The position numbers and the translations under genes were made by a program. 64,000 bases of DNA from an uncultured Pelagibacteraceae bacterium (GTDB lineage Bacteria; Pseudomonadota; Alphaproteobacteria; Pelagibacterales; Pelagibacteraceae), in assembly GCA_902597335.1 (NCBI GenBank), contig CACJXK010000001.1, positions 62,001 to 126,000 of the forward strand, written 5' to 3'. This document shows positions 31,635-40,308 of the stretch, in pieces. The notes beneath the pieces are model-generated. The model was not told the origin of the DNA and made no database searches. It saw only the letters and a list, made by a program, of their open reading frames with translations. Each line of letters opens with the position of its first letter. Positions within the stretch are counted from its first letter, which is position 1.

Positions 31635-32702
31635 TCAAATTTTTGGTTCTTGTTGTGTCATGCAATGAATAGCTCCAAAACCCCAAATTAAATCACTACA
31701 ATCAATGGCAATAACTTTCCTGTCTATAAAAAATTTTCTAAAAATTTTTAAAACCTTTTTGTCTTCTTTCACATTAAATACTGGAACCAAGACTGTTTTA
31801 TTGCTTATAAAAAAATTTAAATAGCTCGCCGGAACACGAGTTTTTTCTATCACAACTGGACTAGGCATAGGAACCTTAATAATTTTAAATTTTTTTCCAT
31901 TTTCATCAGAACTATTAAGTAATATTTTTAAATTTTCTTTAAGAGCCTTATAATTTTTATCTGATCTATTTTTTTCTACAGCTATCATTATTGTTCTTTT
32001 TGAGACAAATCTTGCGATATCATCGATATGACCATGTGTATCGTCTCCTACAATTCCTTTATTAAGCCAAACAAAGTTTTTTGCATTCAAATATTTTGAA
32101 AACAGATTTTCGTAGTCAATTTTTTTGAAGCCTTTATTTCTCTCTTGTTTACTACTTAATAAGCACTCTCTTGTTAATAATATGGAGCCCGATCCATTAT
32201 TATCAAATGCGCCTCCTTCCATTACTACTCTTTCAAATTTTTTTGAATTTACTTTTTTTGGTAAAATACTTTCAATATTTAAGTACCTACTAATATAATT
32301 ATTAATTTTGTTATCGTTTCTAAAATTTTTATATTTTGACCAGGCATTAAATTTAAAATTAAGTATAGTCTTTTTTTTATTATTTTTATTGACTAAAAAT
32401 ATTGGTCCAGAATCTCGTAACCAAAGTCTGTCTGTTTTAAGTTTATGAAATTTAATGTTAGATATATTACAACCTATTTTTTTTAAATATATTTTTATGG
32501 TATAAATACTTTTGGTATTATTGACTAATAAATCTATTCTCTGATATTTTGTTAAATATTTTATTATTTTTCCAACTACATTTGGAATTTTTTCAAATAA
32601 TCCAGGCCAATCATTTTCATTATGAGGCCACGACATCCAAACTGATTTTTGAGGCTCCCATTCTGCTGGCATTCTGAATTCACTTGTTTTTTTACTCATC
32701 AT
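31635..32702 (-). CDS. aguA: Agmatine deiminase
   Basis: This 355-residue guanidino-group hydrolase converts agmatine to N-carbamoylputrescine and ammonia. It belongs to the peptidyl-arginine-deiminase-like family. Landmarks are MPAEWEPQKSVWMSWPHNENDWPG near the N-terminus, LWLRDSGPIF, VVMEGGAFDNNGSGS, GDDTHGHIDDIARF and the catalytic cysteine in GFGAIHCMTQQEP. It is last in the polyamine operon. Its 5' end overlaps aguB by 11 bases; an ATG one codon later (32699) is equally possible. An arginine decarboxylase to supply agmatine is not otherwise visible in this window. Confidence 0.93.
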   Translation of the reverse strand: MMSKKTSEFRMPAEWEPQKSVWMSWPHNENDWPGLFEKIPNVVGKIIKYLTKYQRIDLLVNNTKSIYTIKIYLKKIGCNISNIKFHKLKTDRLWLRDSGPIFLVNKNNKKKTILNFKFNAWSKYKNFRNDNKINNYISRYLNIESILPKKVNSKKFERVVMEGGAFDNNGSGSILLTRECLLSSKQERNKGFKKIDYENLFSKYLNAKNFVWLNKGIVGDDTHGHIDDIARFVSKRTIMIAVEKNRSDKNYKALKENLKILLNSSDENGKKFKIIKVPMPSPVVIEKTRVPASYLNFFISNKTVLVPVFNVKEDKKVLKIFRKFFIDRKVIAIDCSDLIWGFGAIHCMTQQEPKI

Positions 32703-33573
32703 CTGGATTTTTGAGAATATCTTTGTAAAATTCAGTTCTTCTGTCTCTAAAAAAAGGCCAGTGCTGTCTAGCGGTATCTATTTTTTTATAATCTATCTCA
32801 CAAACTAAAATATCTTCTTTTTTATTTCCTGCTTTTGCAATTACTTTCCCACTAGGATCTATCACCATTGAATTACCCCAAAATTCAATGTTTTTCTTAC
32901 CTTTTCTTTCTGTCCCGACTCTATTTATAGCAGCCACATAAGTTCCATTAGCAACAGCATGAGATTTTTGCATTGTGATCCAAGAGTCCAATTGCGATCT
33001 ACCAAACTTTATTTTTTCTTTTGGATGCCATCCAATAGCAGTAGGATAAAAAATAATTTGAGCTCCTTTTAAAGCTGTTAATCTGGCTGCTTCTGGAAAC
33101 CATTGATCCCAACATATAAGAGGACCTATCTTGCCAAATTTTGTCTTAACACTTTTAAATCCAAGGTCTCCAGGACTAAAATAAAATTTTTCATAATACC
33201 CCGGGTCATCAGGTATGTGCATCTTACGATATTTAGACAAAATATTACCATTCTCATTTATAATGACACTAGTGTTATGATAAAACCCAGATGTCTTTTT
33301 TTCAAACATCGTAATATTCAATACAACACCGAGCTCCTTTGCTAATTCACAAAATATTTTAGAAATTTTTCCTGGAATTTTTTCTGCCAATTTAAAGTTT
33401 GAATGACTTTCTGTTTGGCAAAAATAATTTGTCAAAAATAGCTCTGGAAGACAAATTATCTTTGCCTTTTTTTTTGCTGCTTTTTTAATATTTTTTATAG
33501 CTAAATCAATATTAGATTGAATTGTACCTAAAGATTTACTTTGTATTAACCCGATTTTGGTTTTTTTGATCAT
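32692..33573 (-). CDS. aguB: N-carbamoylputrescine amidase
   Basis: This 293-residue nitrilase-superfamily enzyme hydrolyses N-carbamoylputrescine to putrescine, CO2 and ammonia, the step after AguA. The catalytic triad is seen as Glu in ICLPELFLTNYFCQ, Lys in YRKMHIPDDPGYYEKFYF and Cys in GPLICWDQWFPEAARL. The FYFSPGD and AAINRVGTE motifs are typical of AguB rather than generic amidases. It lies three bases after the deoxyhypusine-synthase-like gene. Confidence 0.93.
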   Translation of the reverse strand: MIKKTKIGLIQSKSLGTIQSNIDLAIKNIKKAAKKKAKIICLPELFLTNYFCQTESHSNFKLAEKIPGKISKIFCELAKELGVVLNITMFEKKTSGFYHNTSVIINENGNILSKYRKMHIPDDPGYYEKFYFSPGDLGFKSVKTKFGKIGPLICWDQWFPEAARLTALKGAQIIFYPTAIGWHPKEKIKFGRSQLDSWITMQKSHAVANGTYVAAINRVGTERKGKKNIEFWGNSMVIDPSGKVIAKAGNKKEDILVCEIDYKKIDTARQHWPFFRDRRTEFYKDILKNPDDE

Positions 33574-33576
33574 TAA

Positions 33577-34617
33577 TCAAAATATCTTGGAAAAATTTTT
33601 TCTCTCTCTATTTTTCCATTCTCCTTTATGATAAGCGTCACTTGCTATTAAGGGTAATACACTTGTTGCTTCTGCAAAAACCATTTGCTCTTTGGTAATA
33701 TCTACTTTGCCCCATGAGCTTGCTTCTTTTAATGTTGAGCTACTGCATGCTCCATCTCTAGAATCAGCAACTGTTATTTGAATAGCATATTTATGCATAT
33801 CTACATTTTTACCTAAAAGTTCAGCACATATGACAGTGTCCTGAATAAAATTTTTTGGCACACCTCCACCAATCATAAAAAGTCCTGACCCTTTAGATTT
33901 TATTTTAATTTCAGTTAATTCTCTAAACTCTCGTATTGAGTCAATAGAAATATGATTTTTTGGGTTTCTTTCTTGGTGCATCACAAGTCCAAATCCAGCA
34001 CTTGAGTCAGTAAACGCAGGACAGAAAATTGGAACATTATTGTCATACGCAACTTCTATTAACGAATCTTTCTTTTTTGCATTGGTTTTAAGATATTTTC
34101 CAATCTCTTTTATAAATTCTCTTGATGTATAACTTTTGGGCTCCAATTGATCTGCAATTTCTCCGATGGTTTTATCGCACATTTGAAGCTCTTCTTCATC
34201 AATGTAAGTATCATATATTCTATCAACATAGTTATTTCTTAACTCTGTATCATCTTGATACTGGGACCCCTGATAATGTTTAAAGCCTAAAGCCTCAAAG
34301 AAATCCATATCAATAATTGAAGCCCCAGTAGCTACTATTGCATCAACCATATTATATTTGACTAAATCTCTATAAATATGCATACATCCTGCTGCAGAAG
34401 TTGATCCTGCTAGTGTTAAAAAGATTGTACAATCTTTATCTTTTATCATTTCATTATAAATATTTGCAGCATTTGCTGTCTCTCTTGAAACGAAAGACAT
34501 TTTTTCCATTGAGGAAACAATTTTTCGAGCATCAAAAGAAGTTATATCTATATGCTCTACTTCTTTACTCAGTAAATCACTCTTTCTATTACTTGATTGG
34601 TTTTTTATATCTGACAT
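33577..34617 (-). CDS. Deoxyhypusine-synthase-like enzyme, probably homospermidine/polyamine synthase
   Basis: The 346-residue protein is clearly in the deoxyhypusine synthase family, NAD-dependent enzymes that transfer the aminobutyl group of spermidine. The NAD-binding and core motifs are LTLAGSTSAAGCMHIYRDL, DAIVATGASIIDMDF, FCPAFTDSSAGFGLV and FMIGGGVPKNFIQ. The active-site lysine is in SSWGKVDITKEQM (SWGKI in the eukaryotic enzyme). Bacteria have no eIF5A substrate, so the likely product is homospermidine or another polyamine, an inference supported by neighbouring putrescine-making genes. It overlaps the decarboxylase stop by one base and is three bases ahead of aguB. Confidence 0.85.
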   Translation of the reverse strand: MSDIKNQSSNRKSDLLSKEVEHIDITSFDARKIVSSMEKMSFVSRETANAANIYNEMIKDKDCTIFLTLAGSTSAAGCMHIYRDLVKYNMVDAIVATGASIIDMDFFEALGFKHYQGSQYQDDTELRNNYVDRIYDTYIDEEELQMCDKTIGEIADQLEPKSYTSREFIKEIGKYLKTNAKKKDSLIEVAYDNNVPIFCPAFTDSSAGFGLVMHQERNPKNHISIDSIREFRELTEIKIKSKGSGLFMIGGGVPKNFIQDTVICAELLGKNVDMHKYAIQITVADSRDGACSSSTLKEASSWGKVDITKEQMVFAEATSVLPLIASDAYHKGEWKNRERKNFSKIF

Positions 34618-35795
34618 TAAGCAACAAGAAACTTTTTATTTGCCTCTTTGTCATACATACTCATTATAGGATTATCCTCAACTTCATAAATTTCATCAGA
34701 ATAAAATCCGTTAAAGTTGGTTCTAAAAGTAAGTCCATAAGCTCCCAGCTGTCCGAGCTCTATATAATCATTTTCTTTTATATTGTTAGGCAAGACAAAA
34801 GGTCCTTTCATATAATCCATGCTATCACATGTTGGGCCGTAGAAATCAAATGATGTTAATTTTTTTGAAATAACTCTACCATCAGTTATCATTTTTGAAG
34901 GGTATACAATATTTGGAACACCAGCATCAAATAAAGTTCCATATGTTCCATCATTTATATAAAGTTTTTGTTTTTTTCTTAAATCTACCCTAACTATTGT
35001 TGAACCACTCTCCGCAACAATTGCTCTACCAGGTTCACATATAATTTCTGGAACTTTTTCTATTTTTAAATTTTCTAGACTTTTTTTGATTTCATTGAAG
35101 TAGTTATCTAAGGATTGAGGTACTAAATCGGGGTAAACTGTTGGAAAGCCTCCCCCAACATTAATTACATCAGGTATTATTTTTGTTTTTTTTATAATAG
35201 TTCCAATTTCAAATATTCCTTTAGAATATGAAATTGGATGCATACACTGTGAGCCAACATGAAAACTTAGCCCAACCTTTTTTGCATATTGTTTAGTTAA
35301 ACGCAGAAGTCCTACAGCTTCATTATTAATCGCTCCGAATTTTTTTGATAAATCTATCTCTGCATGTTCATTAGATACAGAAACTCTCACAAATAAATTT
35401 AAATCTTTTGCATGATTCGTGCTTTCAAGAATTTTTATTAATTCATCTTTAGTATCTAAGGAGAACGTTTTTATGTTATATTTAAAATATGCATCTTTTA
35501 TACTTTCTCTGCTCTTTACGGTGTGCATATAGGAGCAATCAGCTTCTGGGCTTAATTTTTTAATAGTTTCTATCTCCTTAATAGAAGCTACGTCAAAACT
35601 ATTTATTCCACTCTCAAGGATAGTTTTTAAAACTATTGGATGAGGATTAGTTTTTAGAGCATAAAGAATTTTGCCAGGAAAGTTTTTCTGAAAATACTTA
35701 GAAGCCAAATTTATTGACTTTTTTCTAATACAATAAACAGGTTTTGTTGGTCTCAGTTGATTAACTAACTCTTCAACCGACTTAAATTTTTGCAT
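34617..35795 (-). CDS. ODC-like (fold III) PLP-dependent amino-acid decarboxylase
   Basis: This 392-residue protein has the alanine-racemase-type fold of ornithine/lysine/arginine decarboxylases. The PLP lysine lies in ILYALKTNPHP, with FDVASIKEIE, SFHVGSQCMHP, VINVGGGFPTVYP and CEPGRAIVAES following. The active-site cysteine/aspartate pair is in GPTCDSMD. The substrate is most simply ornithine (to putrescine). The same fold also includes arginine decarboxylases, and the agmatine enzymes downstream make arginine worth considering: the substrate-specificity loop here reads NDGTYGTLFDAG. It is the first gene of the polyamine operon, with a structured leader. Confidence 0.87.
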   Translation of the reverse strand: MQKFKSVEELVNQLRPTKPVYCIRKKSINLASKYFQKNFPGKILYALKTNPHPIVLKTILESGINSFDVASIKEIETIKKLSPEADCSYMHTVKSRESIKDAYFKYNIKTFSLDTKDELIKILESTNHAKDLNLFVRVSVSNEHAEIDLSKKFGAINNEAVGLLRLTKQYAKKVGLSFHVGSQCMHPISYSKGIFEIGTIIKKTKIIPDVINVGGGFPTVYPDLVPQSLDNYFNEIKKSLENLKIEKVPEIICEPGRAIVAESGSTIVRVDLRKKQKLYINDGTYGTLFDAGVPNIVYPSKMITDGRVISKKLTSFDFYGPTCDSMDYMKGPFVLPNNIKENDYIELGQLGAYGLTFRTNFNGFYSDEIYEVEDNPIMSMYDKEANKKFLVA

Positions 35796-35820
35796 ATCTG
35801 CACCTCTAAAAAAAATTTAC

Positions 35821-35873
35821 AAAAAAAACTGCATATCTAGTATGCAAGTTTCATAAGTGCAGCATTTATGCTG
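35821..35873 (-). promoter_or_regulatory. Structured leader of the polyamine operon with terminator-like hairpin
   Basis: On the minus strand the leader holds CAGCATAAATGCTG (35860-35873), then TGCATA-CTAGA-TATGCA (35830-35846), a 6-bp stem followed after C/G by eight Ts (35821-35828). The second hairpin plus U-run looks like an intrinsic terminator 26 bases before the decarboxylase start. CTGCA in the first element could pair with TGCAG in the terminator's 3' arm, so the two folds would be exclusive. Relationship to the Rfam speF leader of alphaproteobacterial ornithine decarboxylase genes is possible but unverified. Confidence 0.45.
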
Positions 35874-35938
35874 AAAAATTATTAATGTAAAGTAAATAAT
35901 GCTATTGAAATATTAAATTTAATTTCCATATATGGTTC

Positions 35939-36502
35939 ATGATAAATCAACCTACGCTCCAAAAATTAAGTGATTTCGAGGATAAATCACTTCTTATTGT
36001 CGACGACGATAATCCATTCAGACAGCGATTAGCTAGAGCTATGGAAAAAAAAGGCTTTACTGTAACACAAGCTGAAAGTGTAAAGCTTGGAATAGAGACT
36101 GTTAAATCCCAAAGTCCAGCATTTGCAGTGGTGGATCTTAGATTAAACGATGGAAATGGACTAGAGGTTGTAAAAGAAATTCAAAAAGGAAACATAAAAA
36201 GCAGAATCATAATGTTAACTGGTTACGGAAATATTCCAACAGCTGTTGCTGCAATTAAAGAGGGAGCAATAGATTATATAGCCAAACCAGCAGATGCAGA
36301 TGATGTTGAAAAAGCACTTTTAGCAGATCCAAATCAAAAACCAGCTCCACCTGAAAACCCCATGTCAGCAGACAGAGTTAAATGGGAACACATACATAGA
36401 GTATTTGAATTATGCAATAGAAACGTCTCAGAGACAGCTAGAAGACTAAAAATGCATAGAAGAACACTTCAAAGAATTCTATCTAAAAGATCACCTAGAT
36501 AA
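35939..36502 (+). CDS. regA: RegA/ActR/PrrA-type global redox response regulator
   Basis: The 187-residue regulator has a receiver domain (phospho-acceptor Asp66 in AVVDLRLNDGNGLE, acidic pocket VDDDNPF, Lys in DYIAKPADADD). It also carries the proline-rich linker PAPPENPMSADRV and a Fis-type helix-turn-helix (RNVSETARRLKMHRRTLQRILSKRSPR). The C-terminal third is nearly the same as that of RegA/PrrA/ActR, which control respiration, nitrogen and carbon metabolism in alphaproteobacteria. The sensor kinase RegB is not adjacent. It is divergent from the polyamine operon across 143 bases and ends one base before a convergent ABC gene. Confidence 0.93.
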   Translation: MINQPTLQKLSDFEDKSLLIVDDDNPFRQRLARAMEKKGFTVTQAESVKLGIETVKSQSPAFAVVDLRLNDGNGLEVVKEIQKGNIKSRIIMLTGYGNIPTAVAAIKEGAIDYIAKPADADDVEKALLADPNQKPAPPENPMSADRVKWEHIHRVFELCNRNVSETARRLKMHRRTLQRILSKRSPR

Positions 36503-37432
36503 TCAACTTTTAGTAAGTCTTAAAAATACATCTTCAAGATCACCATCGTCAGTTGAAATATCCTGAATTAATACACCTTGTTTTTTGATTTCCGCAATAA
36601 TTTTATCAATACTTAATTTACTTTTCTCATATGACAAAACTAATTTTTTTTCTTCATTTGAGATTATTTTTAAAGATTCGAATAGGTCATCTTTAATGTT
36701 AGTTTTTTTATCTAAGATAAAATAAACAATTTTGGTCTGGATTCTTTCTAAAAGATTTTTTGTTGTATCTAAGGCAACTAAATTTCCTTCACTTAAAATA
36801 CCTATTCTATCGCACATTTTTTCTGCCTCTTCAAGATAATGAGTAGTAAGTATTGTTGTAACACCTTGCTTGTTTAGTGATCTAACGTTTTCCCATAATG
36901 TTGTTCTAAGCTCAACGTCTACGCCTGCTGTAGGCTCATCTAAAATTATTATTGGAGGTTGGTGTACCATGGCTTTTGCAATTAATAATCTTCTTTTCAT
37001 ACCTCCCGATAAACTTCTGGCATAACTGTCAGCTTGATCCTCTAGTGACACAAGTTTTAATATTGTATTAGTAATTCTATCTTTTGTTTTAATTCCATAA
37101 AGCCCTGCCTGAAGTTCTAAAAGTTTTCTTGGACTAAAAAATGGATCAAAATTTACTTCCTGTGGAACTATTCCAATAGATGCTCTTACTTGTCTTGGGT
37201 TTTTATCTAAATTAAATCCCCAAACATTTACTTCACCGTCAGTTTTAATTACTGACCCACCTAAAATATTTATAAATGTGCTCTTTCCAGCTCCATTCGG
37301 TCCCAATAACCCAAAAATTTCACCTTCTTTCACCTCCAAGTTTAAATTATTAAGTGCTTTTGTTTGTTTGGAGCCATTTTTTGAATAAACTTTGTTAAGG
37401 TTTTTAACAGTTAAAACGTTTTTTTTATTCAT
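36503..37432 (-). CDS. ABC-2 type exporter ATP-binding protein, no adjacent permease
   Basis: This 309-residue ATPase shows Walker A GPNGAGKSTFIN, the Q-loop (GIVPQEVNFDPFF), signature LSGGMKRRLLIAKA, Walker B IIILDEPTAGVDVE and the H-loop TTHYLEEAEK. A ~70-residue C-terminal extension follows. It resembles YadG/CcmA-type subunits of ABC-2 exporters. The matching ABC-2 permease is normally next door but neither neighbour (regA, polA) is one, so the transporter must be completed elsewhere. It is divergent from polA over 50 bases. Confidence 0.9.
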   Translation of the reverse strand: MNKKNVLTVKNLNKVYSKNGSKQTKALNNLNLEVKEGEIFGLLGPNGAGKSTFINILGGSVIKTDGEVNVWGFNLDKNPRQVRASIGIVPQEVNFDPFFSPRKLLELQAGLYGIKTKDRITNTILKLVSLEDQADSYARSLSGGMKRRLLIAKAMVHQPPIIILDEPTAGVDVELRTTLWENVRSLNKQGVTTILTTHYLEEAEKMCDRIGILSEGNLVALDTTKNLLERIQTKIVYFILDKKTNIKDDLFESLKIISNEEKKLVLSYEKSKLSIDKIIAEIKKQGVLIQDISTDDGDLEDVFLRLTKS

Positions 37433-37482
37433 AAGAGGGCATACATTTATTACATTTAATGAAATTAAGATATCATTACATT

Positions 37483-40257
37483 ATGGAGAAAATTAAAAAA
37501 AGTGACCATTTTTACTTAATTGATGGCTCAGGTTATATTTTTAGAGCATATTATGCTTTACCTCCTTTAACTAGAAAAAGTGATGGATTGCCAGTTGGGG
37601 CAGTAAGCGGATTTTGCAACATGCTCTTTAAATTATTAGAAGACAGTAAATCAAATGATAATTTAGAAAAACCCACACACTTTGCAGTAATTTTTGATTC
37701 AGCAAGAAAAAACTTTAGAAATGAAATTTACTCTGAATATAAAGGAAATAGATCTGATGCTCCTGATGATTTGATCCCTCAGTTTGAATATATAAGAAAA
37801 TCTGTAAAAGCATTTAATTTACCTTCAATTGAATTAATAAATTATGAAGCAGATGATTTGATTGCGACTTATGTAGAGAATATTTTAGATTTAGGTGCAA
37901 AAGTGACCATCGTTTCCTCAGACAAAGATTTGATGCAGCTATATAAAAAAGGTGTCAGAATTTATGATCCTATGAAGAATAAATTTATTAATAAAGACGA
38001 TGTTTTAAATAAATTTGGGGTTACAGCAGATAAAGTAATAGATGTTCAATCACTAGCTGGTGACAGTACAGATAATGTGCCTGGTGTACCAGGTATTGGA
38101 ATTAAGACTGCAGCTGAATTAATTAATGAATATGGAACTTTAGAAAATTTATTAAAAAATGCATCAAAAATAAAACAGAATAAAAGAAGGGAAACATTAA
38201 TCAATAACAAGGAAGATGCAATTATTAGTAAAAAATTAGTCACATTAAAAAAAAATGTGCCAGTAAAAAATAAAATTGAGGAATTTATATTAAAAAATGT
38301 TGATAAAGATAAACTCTATTCTTTTCTTAGAGAAATGGAATTTAATAGGTTGTTAAGTTCCGCTATTTCAAAATATGGAGTTAAAAATGCTGAGGAAACT
38401 AAAAATATTGAAAAAAACTTAGAACATTTATCAGAAAATAAAAAAAGCAACTATCAATTAATAAAGAATGAGAATGAAATAAAAGATTGGATGAGACAAT
38501 CTGAGGAAATTGGTGAATTTGCAATAGATACTGAAACAACCTCTTTAGATCCTCATACAGCAAAATTAGTAGGAATCTCAATATCAAACAGAATTGGAAA
38601 AGCCTGCTACATACCACTTAATCATGTTAATGGAGATAATCTGGATGAAAAAAAAGTTTTAGGCATTTTAAAGAAATATTTAGAGGATGGGAGTATAAAA
38701 AAGATAGGTCAAAACATTAAGTTTGACTTCATTGTCTTTTATCATCGGGGAATAACTCTAGATTCAATGGAAGACACTATGCTCATGTCTTACACGTTAG
38801 ATGCTGGAAAAAATAGACATAACATGGATACTCTCTCAGAAATCCACCTTGGTCATAAAACTATCAAATATAAAGATTTGGTTGGAACCGGTAAAAAACA
38901 ACTTAATTTTTCTGAAGTTGATATCGCACATGCTAAAGATTATGCTGCAGAGGACGCAGATATAACATTTCGATTATACAAAATTTTTTTAAAATCTTTA
39001 AAAGCGGAAAAATTATTAAATATTTACGAGTTGTTCGAAAAGCCTCTGATTAGAATACTTGCAGATATGGAGATAAAGGGAATTAGACTTGATAAGTCTT
39101 CACTTAATAAATTATCTTCAAAATTTTCATCAAAAATTAAAAAATTAGAAAAAGCAATTTTTAAAATATCAAAACAAAAATTCAATATAGGTTCAACCAA
39201 ACAACTTGGTGAAATTATGTATAATGATTTAAAAATTGCAGCACTAAAAAAAACAAAAAAAGGTAGCTTTGCTACCAGTGCATCTGTTTTAGAGGATTTG
39301 GCCTTTAAGGGCTATGAGTTTCCTAAACTAATCTTAGAATGGAGACAAATAAGTAAGCTAAAAAATACTTATTCGGATGCGTTACCAGAGCATATAAATC
39401 AAAAAACTAATAGAGTGCATACATCTTTTTTGCTAGCCGCAACCTCTACAGGTAGGCTAGCATCAAGTGATCCAAATTTACAAAATATTCCAATTAAATC
39501 AGATGATGGCAAGGACATTAGAAAAGCTTTTGTATCAGAAAAAAATAATAAATTAATTTCTGCAGACTTCAATCAAGTTGAGATGAGAATATTGGCCGAC
39601 CTAGCAGATGTTAAGCAGCTTAAAAAAGCATTTTTAAATAATGAAGATATACACACTTTAACAGCTAGTCAGGTTTTTGGAAAAGAAATTAATAAGATCG
39701 ACTACGAGACAAGAAGAAAAGCAAAAGCAATTAATTTTGGTATTATTTATGGCATATCACAATACGGCCTAGCAAAACAAATTAATGTTTCAAATAATGA
39801 AGCAGAGGAATTTTTAAATTCATATTTTAAAAAGTTTCCTGAAATAAAAGATTATATGAAAACAACAATAAATTTTTGTAGAAAAAGCGGATATGTGAGC
39901 AATATTTTTGGAAGGAAAACTCATCTGACTGGAATTAATGATAAAAATTTTAATGTTAGAAATTTTCAAGAAAGAGCCGCTATAAATGCTCCTATTCAGG
40001 GATCAGCCTCAGAAATAATGAGATTAGCTATGATTAGGATAAATAAAGAAATTTCAAATAATAAAAAAAATAGTCTTAAAATGTTATTACAAATACATGA
40101 TGAATTAATTTTTGAAGAAAGTTCAAAAGAAATAAAAAGAAGCGCTAAATTAATTAAGGATTTAATGTTGAGTGTAAAAGATAGTGAACTTCATTCATTT
40201 TCGATACCCCTTTTAGTGGATGTAAATATTGGAGAAAATTGGGGTGAACTCCATTAG
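37483..40257 (+). CDS. polA: DNA polymerase I
   Basis: The ATG at 37483 gives a 924-residue protein starting MEKIKKSDHFYLIDGSG; an ATG eight codons upstream is in frame but adds only non-conserved residues. All three domains are intact. The 5' nuclease (YEADDLIATYV, DKDLMQLY, GIGIKTAAELI) comes first. The proofreading exonuclease has its acidic residues in FAIDTETTSL, IGQNIKFD and YAAEDADIT. The polymerase has SADFNQVEMRILAD (motif A), RRKAKAINFGIIYG (O helix) and QIHDELIFE (motif C). It repairs DNA and matures Okazaki fragments. Confidence 0.97.
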   Translation: MEKIKKSDHFYLIDGSGYIFRAYYALPPLTRKSDGLPVGAVSGFCNMLFKLLEDSKSNDNLEKPTHFAVIFDSARKNFRNEIYSEYKGNRSDAPDDLIPQFEYIRKSVKAFNLPSIELINYEADDLIATYVENILDLGAKVTIVSSDKDLMQLYKKGVRIYDPMKNKFINKDDVLNKFGVTADKVIDVQSLAGDSTDNVPGVPGIGIKTAAELINEYGTLENLLKNASKIKQNKRRETLINNKEDAIISKKLVTLKKNVPVKNKIEEFILKNVDKDKLYSFLREMEFNRLLSSAISKYGVKNAEETKNIEKNLEHLSENKKSNYQLIKNENEIKDWMRQSEEIGEFAIDTETTSLDPHTAKLVGISISNRIGKACYIPLNHVNGDNLDEKKVLGILKKYLEDGSIKKIGQNIKFDFIVFYHRGITLDSMEDTMLMSYTLDAGKNRHNMDTLSEIHLGHKTIKYKDLVGTGKKQLNFSEVDIAHAKDYAAEDADITFRLYKIFLKSLKAEKLLNIYELFEKPLIRILADMEIKGIRLDKSSLNKLSSKFSSKIKKLEKAIFKISKQKFNIGSTKQLGEIMYNDLKIAALKKTKKGSFATSASVLEDLAFKGYEFPKLILEWRQISKLKNTYSDALPEHINQKTNRVHTSFLLAATSTGRLASSDPNLQNIPIKSDDGKDIRKAFVSEKNNKLISADFNQVEMRILADLADVKQLKKAFLNNEDIHTLTASQVFGKEINKIDYETRRKAKAINFGIIYGISQYGLAKQINVSNNEAEEFLNSYFKKFPEIKDYMKTTINFCRKSGYVSNIFGRKTHLTGINDKNFNVRNFQERAAINAPIQGSASEIMRLAMIRINKEISNNKKNSLKMLLQIHDELIFEESSKEIKRSAKLIKDLMLSVKDSELHSFSIPLLVDVNIGENWGELH

Positions 40258-40268
40258 CAAACAAACAA

Positions 40269-40297
40269 TTGCCCTATTATGAACAATTTAGTATTTT
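40269..40297 (+). promoter_or_regulatory. Possible promoter of chvI-chvG
   Basis: TTGCCC (40269-40274), 17 bases, then TATTTT (40292-40297). The predicted start is about five bases before the chvI ATG at 40309, with no ribosome site between, again suggesting a nearly leaderless transcript. Confidence 0.35.
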
Positions 40298-40308
40298 TAA
40301 TTTAAATT

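Noticed and set aside
34401..34853. 150-codon plus-strand open frame opposite the DHS-like and decarboxylase genes
   Set aside because: It lies wholly antisense to two clearly conserved genes, has low-complexity hydrophobic composition and no recognisable family.
35926..35935. Perfect palindrome CCATATATGG before regA
   Set aside because: Ten-base AT-rich palindromes are expected by chance; the overlapping TTGAAA...TATATG promoter would start transcription inside the gene.
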